Shown: one piece after another, positions 26,792 to 36,645 of the stretch | Numbering within the stretch: position 1 is the stretch's first letter | How the letters are laid out: each line of letters begins with the position of its first letter | NCBI RefSeq assembly: GCF_914484835.1 | Contig: NZ_CAJZAR010000036.1 | Location: 124,001-188,000 of the forward strand | Origin: Paraburkholderia tropica | GTDB lineage: Bacteria; Pseudomonadota; Gammaproteobacteria; Burkholderiales; Burkholderiaceae | Reading direction: 5' to 3' | Length of the DNA: 64,000 nt | Program-made: the position numbers and the translations under genes | Notes under the pieces: model-generated | Seen by the model: only the letters and a program-made list of their open reading frames with translations | The model's database searches: none | What the model was told of the DNA's origin: nothing

Positions 26792-27955
26792 ATGCCGATA
26801 TCGAAGACGCGTCAATTCTTTCAATTCGCTTTTAGTCCGCTTTATCAATCCGCCCGAATCGGATCGCGATGGGTTTATCGCGTATTGAGCGGATTCGCGT
26901 CGGGATTCGGCGCGCGCCCCGCGCTCGCGTTGAGCGTCGCGGCCCTGTGCGTGCCGCTGGCTGCGTTGATCGGTCTGTGCGCGGGACGCTTCCCGCTCGC
27001 GCCCGCGCAAGTGGCGCTGACCGTGCTCGCCGCGCTGCATCTGCATGCGTCGCCCGCGCACGCCGCGCTCTTGCACGCGATCGTGCTGGACGCGCGTTTG
27101 CCGCGTCTCGCGGCGGCGGCGCTGATCGGCGCGTCGCTCTGCGTTTCGGGCGCGACCTGCCAGGCCGTGTTCCGCAATCCGCTCGTGTCGCCGGGCATGC
27201 TCGGCGTGCTCAGCGGCGCGGCCTTCGGCGCGGCGCTCGCGATCGTGCTGGGCGGCGCCGTCGTGCATCGGCTCTGGATCGAAGCGGGCGCGTTCGCGGG
27301 CGGCGTGGCCGCGATGGCCGTGGGCGTGACGGCGGCCGCGATGCTCGGCGGCGCGGACGGTGAAGGCGCGCTCTCACGCGGCGGCATCCTCGCGCTGCTG
27401 CTCGGCGGCCTCGTCAGCAATGCGCTGTTCTCCGCGCTGGTCTCGCTGCTCAAATACGTCGCGGACCCGCTCAACCAGTTGCCCGCCATCGTCTACTGGC
27501 TGCTCGGCTCGCTCGCGCAAACCGGCTGGGCCGATCTCGCATGGGCCGCCGCGCCGCTCGCGCTCGGCACGCTGCTGCTGTGCCTCGCCGCGCCGCTGAT
27601 CGACGGCCTCACGCTCAGCGACGACGAAGCCCGCAGCCTCGGCGTGCCCGTGCACGCGATCCGCTTCGCGGTGATGGCGCTGGCCACCTTGATCGCCGCG
27701 CTGACCGTCGCGCTCGCGGGCATGATCGGCTGGATCGGCCTGCTCGTGCCGAACCTCGTGCGCCCGCTCGTCGGCGCTTCGAATCGTGTGGTCTTGCCGA
27801 TGAGCGCGCTGGTCGGCGCGATCGCGCTGATGCTCGCCGACACCTGCGCGCGCAGCGTCGCGAGCGCGGAAATACCGCTCGGCGTGATCACCGAAATGGG
27901 CGGCGCGCTCGCCTTCGTGTTCGTGCTGCGCGCGCTGCGCCGCCGTGCGCGCTGA
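26792..27955 (+). CDS. FecCD-family ABC transporter permease
   Basis: The 387-residue membrane protein is a type II importer permease for iron-siderophore, heme or cobalamin complexes. It has about ten hydrophobic segments, the family stretch RLPRLAAAALIGASLCVSGA followed by FRNPLVSPGMLGV, and LSDDEARSLGV in the ATPase-coupling loop. The C-terminal EIPLGVITEMGGALAFVF is the typical ending. The first 45 residues are an atypical hydrophilic N-terminal stretch, so the true start might lie further downstream. It is the first gene of a four-gene unit with the ATPase, the outer membrane receptor and the binding protein. Confidence 0.92.
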   Translation: MPISKTRQFFQFAFSPLYQSARIGSRWVYRVLSGFASGFGARPALALSVAALCVPLAALIGLCAGRFPLAPAQVALTVLAALHLHASPAHAALLHAIVLDARLPRLAAAALIGASLCVSGATCQAVFRNPLVSPGMLGVLSGAAFGAALAIVLGGAVVHRLWIEAGAFAGGVAAMAVGVTAAAMLGGADGEGALSRGGILALLLGGLVSNALFSALVSLLKYVADPLNQLPAIVYWLLGSLAQTGWADLAWAAAPLALGTLLLCLAAPLIDGLTLSDDEARSLGVPVHAIRFAVMALATLIAALTVALAGMIGWIGLLVPNLVRPLVGASNRVVLPMSALVGAIALMLADTCARSVASAEIPLGVITEMGGALAFVFVLRALRRRAR

Positions 27956-27970
27956 TCGCGAGGCCCCGCG

Positions 27971-28864
27971 ATGAACGCACGCTCCAACAGAGACGCAACG
28001 CCCGCCGCGCTCGCCTGCCGCGATGTGATCGTGCGGCGCGCGCACGCCACCGTACTCGACGGCGTGAGCTTCGCGGTACGCGCGGGCGAACTCGTCTCGC
28101 TGCTCGGCGTGAACGGCGCGGGCAAGAGCACGCTGCTGCGCGTGCTGCTCGGCCTGATCGAACCCGAGGCCGGCGACGTGCTGCTGCACGGCGAGGCGCT
28201 GCACCGCCAGCGACGCCGTGCGATCGCGCGGCAAGTCGCGTGGGTGCCGCAGCATCACGCGCCGCAATTCCCCTACACCGTCGAGCAGATCGTGGCGCTC
28301 GGCCGCCTGCCGCATCTCGGCACCGGCTTCGCGCTCTGGCGCGCGCCGCGCGTGCACGACCGCGACGCCGTACACGCGGCGCTCGACGCCCTGCAGATCG
28401 CGCATCTCGCGCAGCGCGACTACGGCGCGCTCTCGGGCGGCGAACGCCAGCGCACGCTGCTCGCCCGCGCGCTCGCGCAAGGCGCGCGCGTGCTGCTGCT
28501 CGACGAGCCGTTCAGCGGTCTCGACTACGGCCACCATCTGCGTCTGCTCGATCGTCTCGCGCGTCTCGCCGCCGACGGCTACGCGATCGTCAACACCACA
28601 CACCGCCCCGACGACGCCTGCAACGTCTCGACGCGCGTGGCGCTGCTCGACGGCGGCCGCCTCGTCGCTGACGGCGCGCCGCGCGACGTGCTCGACGCGC
28701 AGGCCGTGAGCGCGCTCTACCGCGCGCGCGTCGAACAGATCGACGTCGACGGCCAGCGCTTCTTTCGCGCGGCATCCGATGCATCCGATGCATCCGATGC
28801 AGCCGATGCAGCCGATGCGAGCGCCGCCCCCGCTTCTTCCCACCCGCCAGCCTCCACCCGATGA
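27971..28864 (+). CDS. ABC transporter ATP-binding protein (FecE/BtuD type)
   Basis: The 297-residue ATPase has Walker A GVNGAGKST (46-54), the Q-loop region WVPQHHA, the signature LSGGERQR and Walker B VLLLDEPFSGLD, all intact. It powers the FecCD permease encoded 15 bp upstream. The last 25 residues are unusual: five 9-bp repeats encode ASDASDASDAADAADA, an acidic tail absent from typical members. Its stop codon overlaps the receptor start by 4 bp (atga), indicating translational coupling. Confidence 0.93.
   Translation: MNARSNRDATPAALACRDVIVRRAHATVLDGVSFAVRAGELVSLLGVNGAGKSTLLRVLLGLIEPEAGDVLLHGEALHRQRRRAIARQVAWVPQHHAPQFPYTVEQIVALGRLPHLGTGFALWRAPRVHDRDAVHAALDALQIAHLAQRDYGALSGGERQRTLLARALAQGARVLLLDEPFSGLDYGHHLRLLDRLARLAADGYAIVNTTHRPDDACNVSTRVALLDGGRLVADGAPRDVLDAQAVSALYRARVEQIDVDGQRFFRAASDASDASDAADAADASAAPASSHPPASTR
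28772..28816 (+). repeat. Five tandem 9-bp repeats in the ATPase C-terminus
   Basis: Three copies of gcatccgat are followed by two of gcagccgat, in frame, encoding the Ala-Ser-Asp / Ala-Ala-Asp tail. Copy number can change without breaking the frame. Confidence 0.9.
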
Positions 28865-31047
28865 ATCACCGTCTCCCTTCCCGCTGCGCCGTCTTCGCGT
28901 TCGCGGCCACCTGTGCCTTCTCCGCCGCGCGCAACGCACATGCAGAGGATGCCGAAACAAATATCGCTGCAAAGAGCGCCGCCACGCCCACGCAGAACAA
29001 GGCGACCCAGACCGCCACGCTACCCACCGTCGCCGTGAACGCGAAAGCCGATACCGCCGACACGCCGCGCAGCACGACCGCGAGTCTCGGCCCACTCGGC
29101 AACGTCAAGCGCGTGGACACGCCCTACACGGTCAACGTGGTGACGCAGGAAGTGATCGCCGACCAGCAGCTCAAGAGCATTCCCGACGCGCTGCGCCTGC
29201 TGCCTTCGGTACAAGGTGACGGCGCGCGTCCGCAGAGCCGCGGCATTCAGGGCAGCGTGGTGCAGAACAGCCGCATCGACGGGCTCAACGCCGTCTCGAC
29301 CACCGACTATCCGATGGAAGAGTTCGACCGCATCGAAGTGCTCAACGGCCTCGCGGGCGCGCTCTACGGTCCGGCGAATCCGGCGGGCACGTTCAACTTC
29401 ATCCAGAAGCGTCCGACCGACGACCGCGAGCTTCACTTCATGCTCGGCTACGGTTCGCAGACGCGCTTTCTGCGCGGGCTCGACGTCTCGGATCGCGTGG
29501 GACCGTCGAAGGCCATCGGCTATCGCCTCACGCTGCTCGACGAAACCGGCACGGGCTACACCGATCACAGTTCGCTGCGCCGCCAGCTCGCGAGCGTCGC
29601 GTTCGATTTCCATCTCTCGCGCGACACGGTCATCGAGGCCAACTACAGCCACTATCACTACGTGACGAAGGGCTTCCCGGCGACCTTCGCGCTCGCGAGC
29701 GGCGTGCACTTCCCGGCCGCACTCGATCCGACCAACTCAGCCTACGGCTCGTCCAATGGCGGCAACGACGACACGACCGACACCGGCACGCTGCGTCTGC
29801 GTCACGACTTCTCGCCGAACTGGCATCTCGAAGCCGCCGTGCTGCGCCAGATCGCCGACCGCGAATCGACCACGCCCACCAACACGCTGATCGACAACGC
29901 GGGCGACTACAAGACCACGATCTCCACGTCCACGGCCAGCCGCTTCACCATCACGAGCAACCTGCTCTATCTGCGCGGCCACGTAAACACCGGCGCGATC
30001 CAGCACGACGTGAGCATCGGCACGAGCGGCTTTCTGTGGGACAACTTCAATCCGGTCGCGGGTGGCACCGCCACGCTCGGCAGCGCGAGCCTCGCGAATC
30101 CGCAGTCGTTCGCGGTCACGGGCGCGCCCGATTTCGAGCATCGCTATCAGTCGGCGCAAAGCTCACAGCAGTCGCTGATCGCAAGCGATGACATCACCTT
30201 GTCGCCGCATTGGTCGGTGCTGCTCGCGGGCAGCCAGAGCTGGCTCTCGACGCACAACTACAACGTCTCGGGCGCGCAGACGAGCGAGTCGGCGAATCAA
30301 GGTCTCTCTGGCGCGGCGAGCCTGATCTTCAAGCCGCGCGCGAACCAGAGTCTCTACCTGACTTACGCGGACAGTCTCCAGCAAGGCGATACCGCGCCCG
30401 CCGGTTCGACCAACGCGGGCAATATTCTCGATCCGTATCGCAGCAAGCAGTGGGAAGTGGGCTACAAGCTCGCGCTCGCGCGACTGAACGCATCGGTGGC
30501 GGCGTTCCGCATCACGCGCCCCTATGCGTACACGCTCGCGGACGGCACCTACGGCACCGCGGGCAATCAGGTGAATCGCGGCGTGGAAGTCATGCTCGAC
30601 GGCAACGCCACGCGCAATCTCTCTGTGTTTGGCGGCTTCACCTGGCTCGATCCGCGCCTGTTCGACACGGGCAGCGCGAGCACCGAAGGCAAGCGCATCG
30701 TCGGCCTGCCCGAGTTCGCGCTGAACGTGCTGATGCAATACAAGGTGCCGCAGGTGCCGGGCCTCTTCACGAATATGAACGTGCACTACGTGGGCGCGCG
30801 TCCGACCGACAACGCGAACACCTGGTCGGTCGGCTCGTACACGACACTCGATCTCGGCGTGGGCTATCTCGCCGAAATTCTCGATCGCGCCGTGACATTC
30901 CGCCTGTCCGTCGATAACGTGACGAACCGCCATTACTGGACCAACATCGTGCCGGGCGGCCTGAACGGCTATACAGGATCGGGCAACGCCACGGCGCAGC
31001 TCGGCGCGCCGCGCACGGTCACGGCTTCGGTGGAGTTCGATCTGTGA
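28861..31047 (+). CDS. TonB-dependent siderophore-type receptor
   Basis: The 728-residue outer membrane receptor has a signal peptide (cut near AHAED), a short Ala/Thr-rich region with a TonB-box-like LPTVAVNA, and a plug domain. Plug motifs are KSIPDALRLLPSVQG, SRGIQGSVVQNSRIDG and RIEVLNGLAGALYGPANPAG. A 22-strand barrel follows, ending in VTASVEFDL. There is no N-terminal STN signalling domain, so it does not control a sigma factor. It should import a metal chelate across the outer membrane for the ABC system encoded in the same overlapping operon. Confidence 0.93.
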   Translation: MNHRLPSRCAVFAFAATCAFSAARNAHAEDAETNIAAKSAATPTQNKATQTATLPTVAVNAKADTADTPRSTTASLGPLGNVKRVDTPYTVNVVTQEVIADQQLKSIPDALRLLPSVQGDGARPQSRGIQGSVVQNSRIDGLNAVSTTDYPMEEFDRIEVLNGLAGALYGPANPAGTFNFIQKRPTDDRELHFMLGYGSQTRFLRGLDVSDRVGPSKAIGYRLTLLDETGTGYTDHSSLRRQLASVAFDFHLSRDTVIEANYSHYHYVTKGFPATFALASGVHFPAALDPTNSAYGSSNGGNDDTTDTGTLRLRHDFSPNWHLEAAVLRQIADRESTTPTNTLIDNAGDYKTTISTSTASRFTITSNLLYLRGHVNTGAIQHDVSIGTSGFLWDNFNPVAGGTATLGSASLANPQSFAVTGAPDFEHRYQSAQSSQQSLIASDDITLSPHWSVLLAGSQSWLSTHNYNVSGAQTSESANQGLSGAASLIFKPRANQSLYLTYADSLQQGDTAPAGSTNAGNILDPYRSKQWEVGYKLALARLNASVAAFRITRPYAYTLADGTYGTAGNQVNRGVEVMLDGNATRNLSVFGGFTWLDPRLFDTGSASTEGKRIVGLPEFALNVLMQYKVPQVPGLFTNMNVHYVGARPTDNANTWSVGSYTTLDLGVGYLAEILDRAVTFRLSVDNVTNRHYWTNIVPGGLNGYTGSGNATAQLGAPRTVTASVEFDL

Positions 31048-32078
31048 TCGCATCTCGCATATTCAATCGTCTCGCGTGCGCAGCGCTCGCGTTCTGCGCC
31101 GCCAGCCTCGCGACGACACCCGCATTCGCGCAGCCCAAAACGCGTATCGCCGATCTCTGGTTCGCGCACAACGCCGTGGTGACGATGCTCGGCTCCGCGA
31201 GCGATGTGGTCGCGACGGTCGCGCGTCCGCAGGCTTTGCCGTGGATGTTCCGCGTCGCGCCCGCGCTCGCCCACGCGCAGCCCGTGAATGGCGCGACGGC
31301 CAACGCCGAAGACTTGCTGCGCCTGAACGCCGATGTCGTGTTCGCGAGCACCGCCGACCCGACGATCGCCGCGATGCGCCGTCTCGGCCTGAACGTCGTG
31401 CCGGTCGGTTTCGACGATTACGCGTCGATGCTCCGCTGCGTCGATCTCACCGCGCAAACGCTCGATACGCCGCTCGCACGTGAACGCGCGCAAGACTATC
31501 GCGCGTATCTCCAGAGCACGCTCGACGACACGGCGCACGCACTCGCGGCGCACGGCTCGCACGCGCAGCCGCGCGTGCTGCACGTGGCGTCGCTCGCGCC
31601 GCTCAAGGTCGACGGCGCGGATACGATCGTCGATCAGTGGATACACGCAGCGGGCGCGCGCAATGCCGCCGATGGCCTCACCGGCAATCTCAAGCCAGTC
31701 TCGATCGAGCAGGTGCTCGCGTGGCATCCCGACGTGGTGATCCTCGCGGCCAATGCAGGCTCGATCGAGCAATCGCCGCAGCGCGCGCTGTGGGAGACGC
31801 TCGACGCGGTGCGCGCGCATCGCGTCTATCGCAATCCGATGGGCGTGTTTCCGTGGGACCGCTACGGCCCCGAAGCCGCCTTGCAGATCCGCTGGGCCGC
31901 GCGCGCGCTGCATCCCGAAGCGTTCGCGGGCGCAAGCGCGAGCGATACGCTCGTCGCGCAAACGCAGCAGTTCTACGCGCGGTTCTATGGCTACGCGTTG
32001 TCTACGCAAGACGCGCAACGCATGCTCACAGGCGAGCGGCCGCTGCCGCTGGCGTCGTCAACGACATCGCCTCAGTAA
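31044..32078 (+). CDS. ABC transporter periplasmic binding protein
   Basis: The 344-residue protein has a signal peptide (cleavage near FAQPK, residue 29) and the helical-backbone binding fold of FecB/BtuF-type proteins. It starts with TRIADLWFAHNAVVTMLG and has LLRLNADVVFAS and HPDVVILAANAG. There is no lipobox, so it is probably soluble. It overlaps the receptor gene by 4 bp and closes the operon. The ligand class (ferric siderophore, heme or another chelate) cannot be decided from sequence; no biosynthesis genes are present. Confidence 0.9.
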   Translation: MIASRIFNRLACAALAFCAASLATTPAFAQPKTRIADLWFAHNAVVTMLGSASDVVATVARPQALPWMFRVAPALAHAQPVNGATANAEDLLRLNADVVFASTADPTIAAMRRLGLNVVPVGFDDYASMLRCVDLTAQTLDTPLARERAQDYRAYLQSTLDDTAHALAAHGSHAQPRVLHVASLAPLKVDGADTIVDQWIHAAGARNAADGLTGNLKPVSIEQVLAWHPDVVILAANAGSIEQSPQRALWETLDAVRAHRVYRNPMGVFPWDRYGPEAALQIRWAARALHPEAFAGASASDTLVAQTQQFYARFYGYALSTQDAQRMLTGERPLPLASSTTSPQ

Positions 32079-32096
32079 GCCGCGCGCCGACAAGCA

Positions 32097-32133
32097 AAAA
32101 AGCCCGCAAACGCAGCACGTTTACGGGCTTTTT
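32097..32133. terminator. Bidirectional terminator between uptake operon and glpF
   Basis: A 16-bp stem with one mismatch (aaaaagcccgcaaacg / cgtttacgggcttttt) has A-run and T-run ends and a 5-nt loop. It lies between the convergent binding-protein and aquaglyceroporin genes and can serve both. Confidence 0.88.
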
Positions 32134-32147
32134 CGATGAGGCGACGC

Positions 32148-32864
32148 TCAATGCATCGCGTGCAGTGACAGATACAGCGTCGAAGCCGCGACACCGCCGA
32201 CGAGCGGCCCGAGGACCGGAATCCACGCATAGCGCCAGTCGCTGTCACGCTTGCCCGGAATCGGCAGCAGCGCGTGCATGATGCGCGGCGAGAGATCGCG
32301 CGCCGGGCTCATCGCGTAGCCCGTGGGGCCGCCCAGCGAGATGCCGATGCCGAGCACGAGCAGGCCGACCGGCAGCGCGTCGAGTGCGCCGAGACCCACT
32401 TGCGGCGCGGCCAGATAGAGCACGCCGAGAATCAGCACGAAGGTGGCGATCGCTTCCGTGATCACGTTGTGACGCACGCTGCGGATCGCGGGCGCCGTGC
32501 AGAACACCGCGAGCTTCAGATCGGCGTCTTCTTCGTTGGCGAAATGCTGGCGATACGCGAGCCACACGAGGAACGCGCCCGCCATGCCGCCGAGCATCTG
32601 CGCGGCCACGTAGCCGCCCACTTTCGACCACGCGAACTTGCCCGCCAGCGCGAGGCTGATGGTCACGATCGGGTTCAGATGCGCGCCGCTGTACGAGGCC
32701 GTCACGTAGACGGCTACGAACACGGCCATCGCCCAGCCCATCACGATCACGATCAGGTCCGCGCCGCGGCCCTTGGTTTTGGCAAGCAGCACGTTGGCGA
32801 CAGCGCCGTTGCCGAGCAGCACGAGAATCGCTGTGCCGATAAATTCTGCAATATAGGGTGACAT
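32148..32864 (-). CDS. glpF: Aquaglyceroporin (glycerol facilitator), altered NPA motifs
   Basis: The 238-residue MIP-family channel has six membrane segments. The two pore motifs are SGAHLNPIVT (Asn64-Pro65-Ile66) and GYAMSPARD (Ser186-Pro187-Ala188), where most members have NPA in both. The Arg of the selectivity filter (in PARD) is retained, as is the glycine-rich GGPTGY. It is the last gene of a glpD-glpK-glpF run and therefore the probable glycerol entry channel. The first NPI substitution is mild; replacing the second Asn by Ser is rarer and could affect proton exclusion or solute choice. Confidence 0.9.
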   Translation of the reverse strand: MSPYIAEFIGTAILVLLGNGAVANVLLAKTKGRGADLIVIVMGWAMAVFVAVYVTASYSGAHLNPIVTISLALAGKFAWSKVGGYVAAQMLGGMAGAFLVWLAYRQHFANEEDADLKLAVFCTAPAIRSVRHNVITEAIATFVLILGVLYLAAPQVGLGALDALPVGLLVLGIGISLGGPTGYAMSPARDLSPRIMHALLPIPGKRDSDWRYAWIPVLGPLVGGVAASTLYLSLHAMH

Positions 32865-32968
32865 TTCGTCTCTCTCTTCCGCGGCGGGCGTCTCCCCGCT
32901 CGCGGATGTGATTATTGATTATTTATTTCGGGTTACTGAGCAATGACACGGATTGCGCCATGCCGGGT

Positions 32969-34474
32969 TCACTGCGCGTCGTCGGCCCAGGCCTTGGCGG
33001 CGCGTACCGCGCGCTGCCAGCCCGAGCGGCAGGCGTCCACCTGCGAGGCGGCCATCGCGGGCGAGAAGCGCTGATCGACGTGCCACTGGCTCTGCAGCTC
33101 GTCCACGTTCTTCCAGTAGCCGATCGCGAGACCCGCGAGATAGGCGGCGCCCAGCGCCGTGGTCTCGGTGATCTGCGGCCGCACCGCATCCACGCCGAGC
33201 AGGTCGGCCTGGAACTGCATCAGCAGATTGTTCGCGCTCGCGCCGCCGTCCACGCGCAGCTCGCCCACGCTGATGCCCGAGTCCGCTTCCATCGCGGCCA
33301 GCACGTCGAGCGACTGATACGCGATCGAGTCGAGCGCCGCGCGCGCCAGATGCGCCGAGGTCGTGCCGCGCGTCACGCCGAACAGCGAACCGCGCGCGCG
33401 GGCATTCCAGTGCGGCGCACCCAGACCCGCGAAGGCGGGCACCAGATAGACGCCGTCGGTATGCGGCACGCTCGCGGCCAGCGCTTCGATTTCCGCCGCG
33501 CTCTTGATGATGCCGAGGCCGTCGCGCAGCCATTGCACCACCGCGCCCGCGATGAAGATGCTGCCTTCAAGCGCGTAGTTCACCTGGTCGCCGATCTGCC
33601 AGGCGATCGTCGTGACCAGATTGTTCTTCGACTCGATGGGCTTGTCGCCCGTGTTCATCATCAGGAAGCAGCCCGTGCCATAGGTGTTCTTCACCATGCC
33701 GGTATGCGTGCACATCTGGCCGAACAGCGCGGCCTGCTGATCGCCCGCGATACCCGCGAGCGGAATCTTCGAGGCGAACACCGTGGTCTTGGTCGGCCCA
33801 TAAATTTCGGACGACGAACGGACTTCGGGCAGCATGCTGCGCGGAATATCGAGCGCGTCGAGCAGCTCGCTGTCCCACTGGCGCGTGTGGATGTTGAATA
33901 GCATCGTGCGCGACGCGTTGGTCACATCGGTCACGTGCAGTTCGTGTTTCGTGAAGTTCCAGACCAGCCAGCTGTCGACCGTGCCGAACGCGAGCTTGCC
34001 TTGACGCGCCTTTTCGCGCGCGCCTTCGACGTTGTCGAGAATCCAGCGGATCTTGGTGCCCGAGAAGTACGAGTCGATCGGCAGACCGGTCTTCGCACGC
34101 ACTTTCTCTTCGAGGCCCTGCGCCTTGAGCTGATCGCAGAAGTCGGCCGTGCGGCGGTCCTGCCAGACGATGGCGTTATAGATCGGATGACCCGTCTCGC
34201 GGTCCCACACGATGGTGGTTTCGCGCTGGTTCGTGATGCCGATCGCGGCGATGTTGGTGCCGTTCAGGCCCGCACGCGTGACGGCCTCGGCGGCCACGCC
34301 GGCTTGCGTCGACCAGATTTCCTGCGGGTCGTGCTCGACCCAGCCCGGTCGCGGATAGATCTGCTCGAATTCCTTCTGGGCGCTCGACACGATGCGGCCC
34401 TGGCGGTCGAACAACATGGCGCGGGAACTCGTGGTGCCCTGGTCGAGCGCGAGAATGTACTGTTGATCCTGCAT
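32969..34474 (-). CDS. glpK: Glycerol kinase
   Basis: The protein of about 501 residues phosphorylates glycerol to glycerol-3-phosphate in the cytoplasm. FGGY-family motifs are intact: [12 protein letters not shown] at the N-terminus, [36 protein letters not shown] and the C-terminal [19 protein letters not shown]. The ATG of [10 protein letters not shown] is preferred to one three codons upstream, since it matches the family length and has ggag 9 bp before it. The gene lies 104 bp before glpF and 108 bp after glpD on the same strand. Confidence 0.95.
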   Translation of the reverse strand: MQDQQYILALDQGTTSSRAMLFDRQGRIVSSAQKEFEQIYPRPGWVEHDPQEIWSTQAGVAAEAVTRAGLNGTNIAAIGITNQRETTIVWDRETGHPIYNAIVWQDRRTADFCDQLKAQGLEEKVRAKTGLPIDSYFSGTKIRWILDNVEGAREKARQGKLAFGTVDSWLVWNFTKHELHVTDVTNASRTMLFNIHTRQWDSELLDALDIPRSMLPEVRSSSEIYGPTKTTVFASKIPLAGIAGDQQAALFGQMCTHTGMVKNTYGTGCFLMMNTGDKPIESKNNLVTTIAWQIGDQVNYALEGSIFIAGAVVQWLRDGLGIIKSAAEIEALAASVPHTDGVYLVPAFAGLGAPHWNARARGSLFGVTRGTTSAHLARAALDSIAYQSLDVLAAMEADSGISVGELRVDGGASANNLLMQFQADLLGVDAVRPQITETTALGAAYLAGLAIGYWKNVDELQSQWHVDQRFSPAMAASQVDACRSGWQRAVRAAKAWADDAQ

Positions 34475-34582
34475 GTCTCTCATCTCCGTCCGTACGTAGT
34501 TGTGATTCGCGCCGCGTGGGCGCGGCGCGTTGGGGTACTGCCATGCGGTACTGCCAATGACGGCCGATGCAAAGCCGCCGTA

Positions 34583-36145
34583 TCAGTGCGTGATCGACAC
34601 CGTCGACACCGACGACACCGGCTGACGGCTCGCGGCAAACCACGCTTCGAGCGCGGCGGCAACCGCGTCGAGCGTGCCGGACGCCACGTGCAGGCCGAGC
34701 TTCGAGCGACGCCACAGCACGTCCTGCGCACAGGTCGCGAACTCGGTGTCGCGCAGATAACGCAGCTCGGCTTCGTAGATGCCGGGAGCGATCTGCGCGC
34801 CCAGACCATCGAGCGACGCCGCGCCGCCGATCAGGCGCTCGGCGCGCGTGCCGTAAGCGCGCGCGTAGCGCTGCGCGAGCGGCGCGGGCAGCCAGGCGAA
34901 GCGCTTCGCGAACGACTCCGCGAACGCGCCGAAACGCGCATTGGCGATATCGCCGCCCGGCAGCGGCTGGCCCGCCGTCCACGCGCCTGCCGTGCTGCCG
35001 AGCGCGCGGCACAGCATGTCGCCGGCCTCTTCCGCGAGCTTGCGGAAGGTCGTGATCTTGCCGCCGAACACCGAGAGCAGCGGCGCGCCTTCGGCCTCGT
35101 CGAGTTCGAGACGATAGTCGCGCGTGACCGCCGACGCATTCTTCGCACCTTCTTCTTCGAGCAACGGACGCACGCCCGAATAGGTCCAATGCACATCGGA
35201 GGGCGAGATCTTACGCTTGAAATAGCGATTGATCGACTCGCAGAGGTAACGCGTTTCGTCGCCGTCGATGGCGACCTGCGCCGGATCGTTGCGATATTCC
35301 ACGTCCGTGGTGCCGATCAGCGTGAAGTCGTGCTCGTACGGAATCGCGAAAATGATGCGCTTGTCGGGGTTCTGAAAGATGTACGCGTGGTCGTGTTCGA
35401 ACAGCCGCTTCGTCACGATATGGCTGCCCTTCACGAGCCGCACGCTGTGTTGCGCGCCTTGCCCGAGCGCGCCGCGCAGCACCTCGCCCACCCACGGACC
35501 GGCCGCGTTGGCGATAGCGCGCGCGCGCACTTCGAAGGTGCTGCCGTCGGCGCGGCGCAGCGTAGCGAGCCATTCGCCGCCTTGCTCGCCCTTCACGCGG
35601 CGCGCGTCGACGAGTTGCGTGCGCGTGAGAATGCGCGCGCCGCGTTCCTGCGCGTCGAGCGCGTTGAGCACCACGAGGCGCGCATCGTCGACCCAACCGT
35701 CCGAGTAGACGAAGCCGCGCTTGATCGAGTCGATCAGCGGCGCGCCGGCCGCGTGGCGGCGCATGTCGATGCCGCGCGAACCGGGCAGCAGTTCGCGCTT
35801 CGCGAGGTGATCGTAGAGAAAGAGGCCGACGCGGATGAGCCATGCGGGGCGCAGATTCGGCATGTGCGGCATGACGAAGCGCAGCGGCCACATGATATGC
35901 GGCGCGGCGCGCAGCAGCGTTTCGCGCTCCTGCAGCGCCTTGCGCACGAGACCGAACTCGCGGTACTCGAGATAGCGCAGGCCGCCGTGAATCAGCTTGG
36001 TGCTGGCCGACGAGGTGTGCGAGGCGAGGTCGTCCTGTTCGCAAAGGAGCACGGACAGGCCGCGCCCGGCTGCGTCGCGCGCGATGCCCGCGCCGTTGAT
36101 CCCGCCGCCCACGACGAGCAGATCGTACCGATTCTCTTGAGTCAC
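34583..36145 (-). CDS. glpD: Aerobic glycerol-3-phosphate dehydrogenase
   Basis: The 520-residue FAD enzyme oxidises glycerol-3-phosphate to dihydroxyacetone phosphate at the inner membrane and passes electrons to quinone. The FAD-binding LLVVGGGINGAGIARDAAGR starts at residue 9. Other family marks are SSASTKLIHGGLRYLEY, GPWVGEVL and HWTYSGVRPLL. It begins the glycerol operon. Upstream there is a cluster of ttcg/cgaa half-sites, including one ttcg-N4-cgaa site, pointing to repression by a GlpR encoded elsewhere. Confidence 0.96.
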   Translation of the reverse strand: MTQENRYDLLVVGGGINGAGIARDAAGRGLSVLLCEQDDLASHTSSASTKLIHGGLRYLEYREFGLVRKALQERETLLRAAPHIMWPLRFVMPHMPNLRPAWLIRVGLFLYDHLAKRELLPGSRGIDMRRHAAGAPLIDSIKRGFVYSDGWVDDARLVVLNALDAQERGARILTRTQLVDARRVKGEQGGEWLATLRRADGSTFEVRARAIANAAGPWVGEVLRGALGQGAQHSVRLVKGSHIVTKRLFEHDHAYIFQNPDKRIIFAIPYEHDFTLIGTTDVEYRNDPAQVAIDGDETRYLCESINRYFKRKISPSDVHWTYSGVRPLLEEEGAKNASAVTRDYRLELDEAEGAPLLSVFGGKITTFRKLAEEAGDMLCRALGSTAGAWTAGQPLPGGDIANARFGAFAESFAKRFAWLPAPLAQRYARAYGTRAERLIGGAASLDGLGAQIAPGIYEAELRYLRDTEFATCAQDVLWRRSKLGLHVASGTLDAVAAALEAWFAASRQPVSSVSTVSITH

Positions 36146-36645
36146 CTGCGTTTCCTGATAGTGGCCGATGCGGCACCCGACGCGATGCGGTCATCGCAAG
36201 ATTGAGTGCCGGATCGCCTTGCGACCCATGTCGCCATGGGCGAACCCGAAATGTTCGAATCCGAAATCTAACGAACAAAATCGAAAAAGTAAAGTTCGTT
36301 TTGGCGAGCGCGAGTGAAAAGCGCCAAATGCGGCGGAATCGGCGATAAATCGACGCTAATTTAGGGGTTTTCCCGGAAGAAAGCGGGGAAAGACAGGGTA
36401 AGGAAGGGGAGCGAGGCGGGCCGGATCGGTCCGATGCAGGCGAGAAAACGAACACGCGAAGCTTTCGAATCTGTTCGTCTGATGTTCGTTTTGGACTGAT
36501 GTGAGCAACGCGATGGTGCCTGGCGGCACGCGATCGCGTTGCTCGTTTGTGTTTCGATGCGATGGCCCTACTCAGGACGGTCTATCGGGAACACCAGTTA
36601 CCGACGCTGAATGACTTGATTGGCACAGCGCGGGCGAAATGATCC
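36146..36645. promoter_or_regulatory. glp operon control region with GlpR-like operator cluster
   Basis: The 500-bp stretch has no gene. At 36254-36265 ttcg-aatc-cgaa has the arrangement of a GlpR operator. Further half-sites occur as acgaac (36271), gttcgtt (36294), acgaaca (36448), tgttcgt (36472) and tgttcgtt (36483); 36271 and 36294 form an inverted pair. At 36503-36544 a perfect 12-bp stem (gagcaacgcgat / atcgcgttgctc) is followed on the + strand by gtttgtgttt. It may terminate transcription at the end of the frameshifted gene. Confidence 0.5.

Noticed and set aside
28772..28816. CRISPR-like or minisatellite array
   Set aside because: Units are contiguous 9-bp in-frame coding repeats without spacers.
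33935..36205. 756-codon + strand frame opposite glpK and glpD
   Set aside because: Antisense shadow; glpD and glpK motifs are intact on the - strand.
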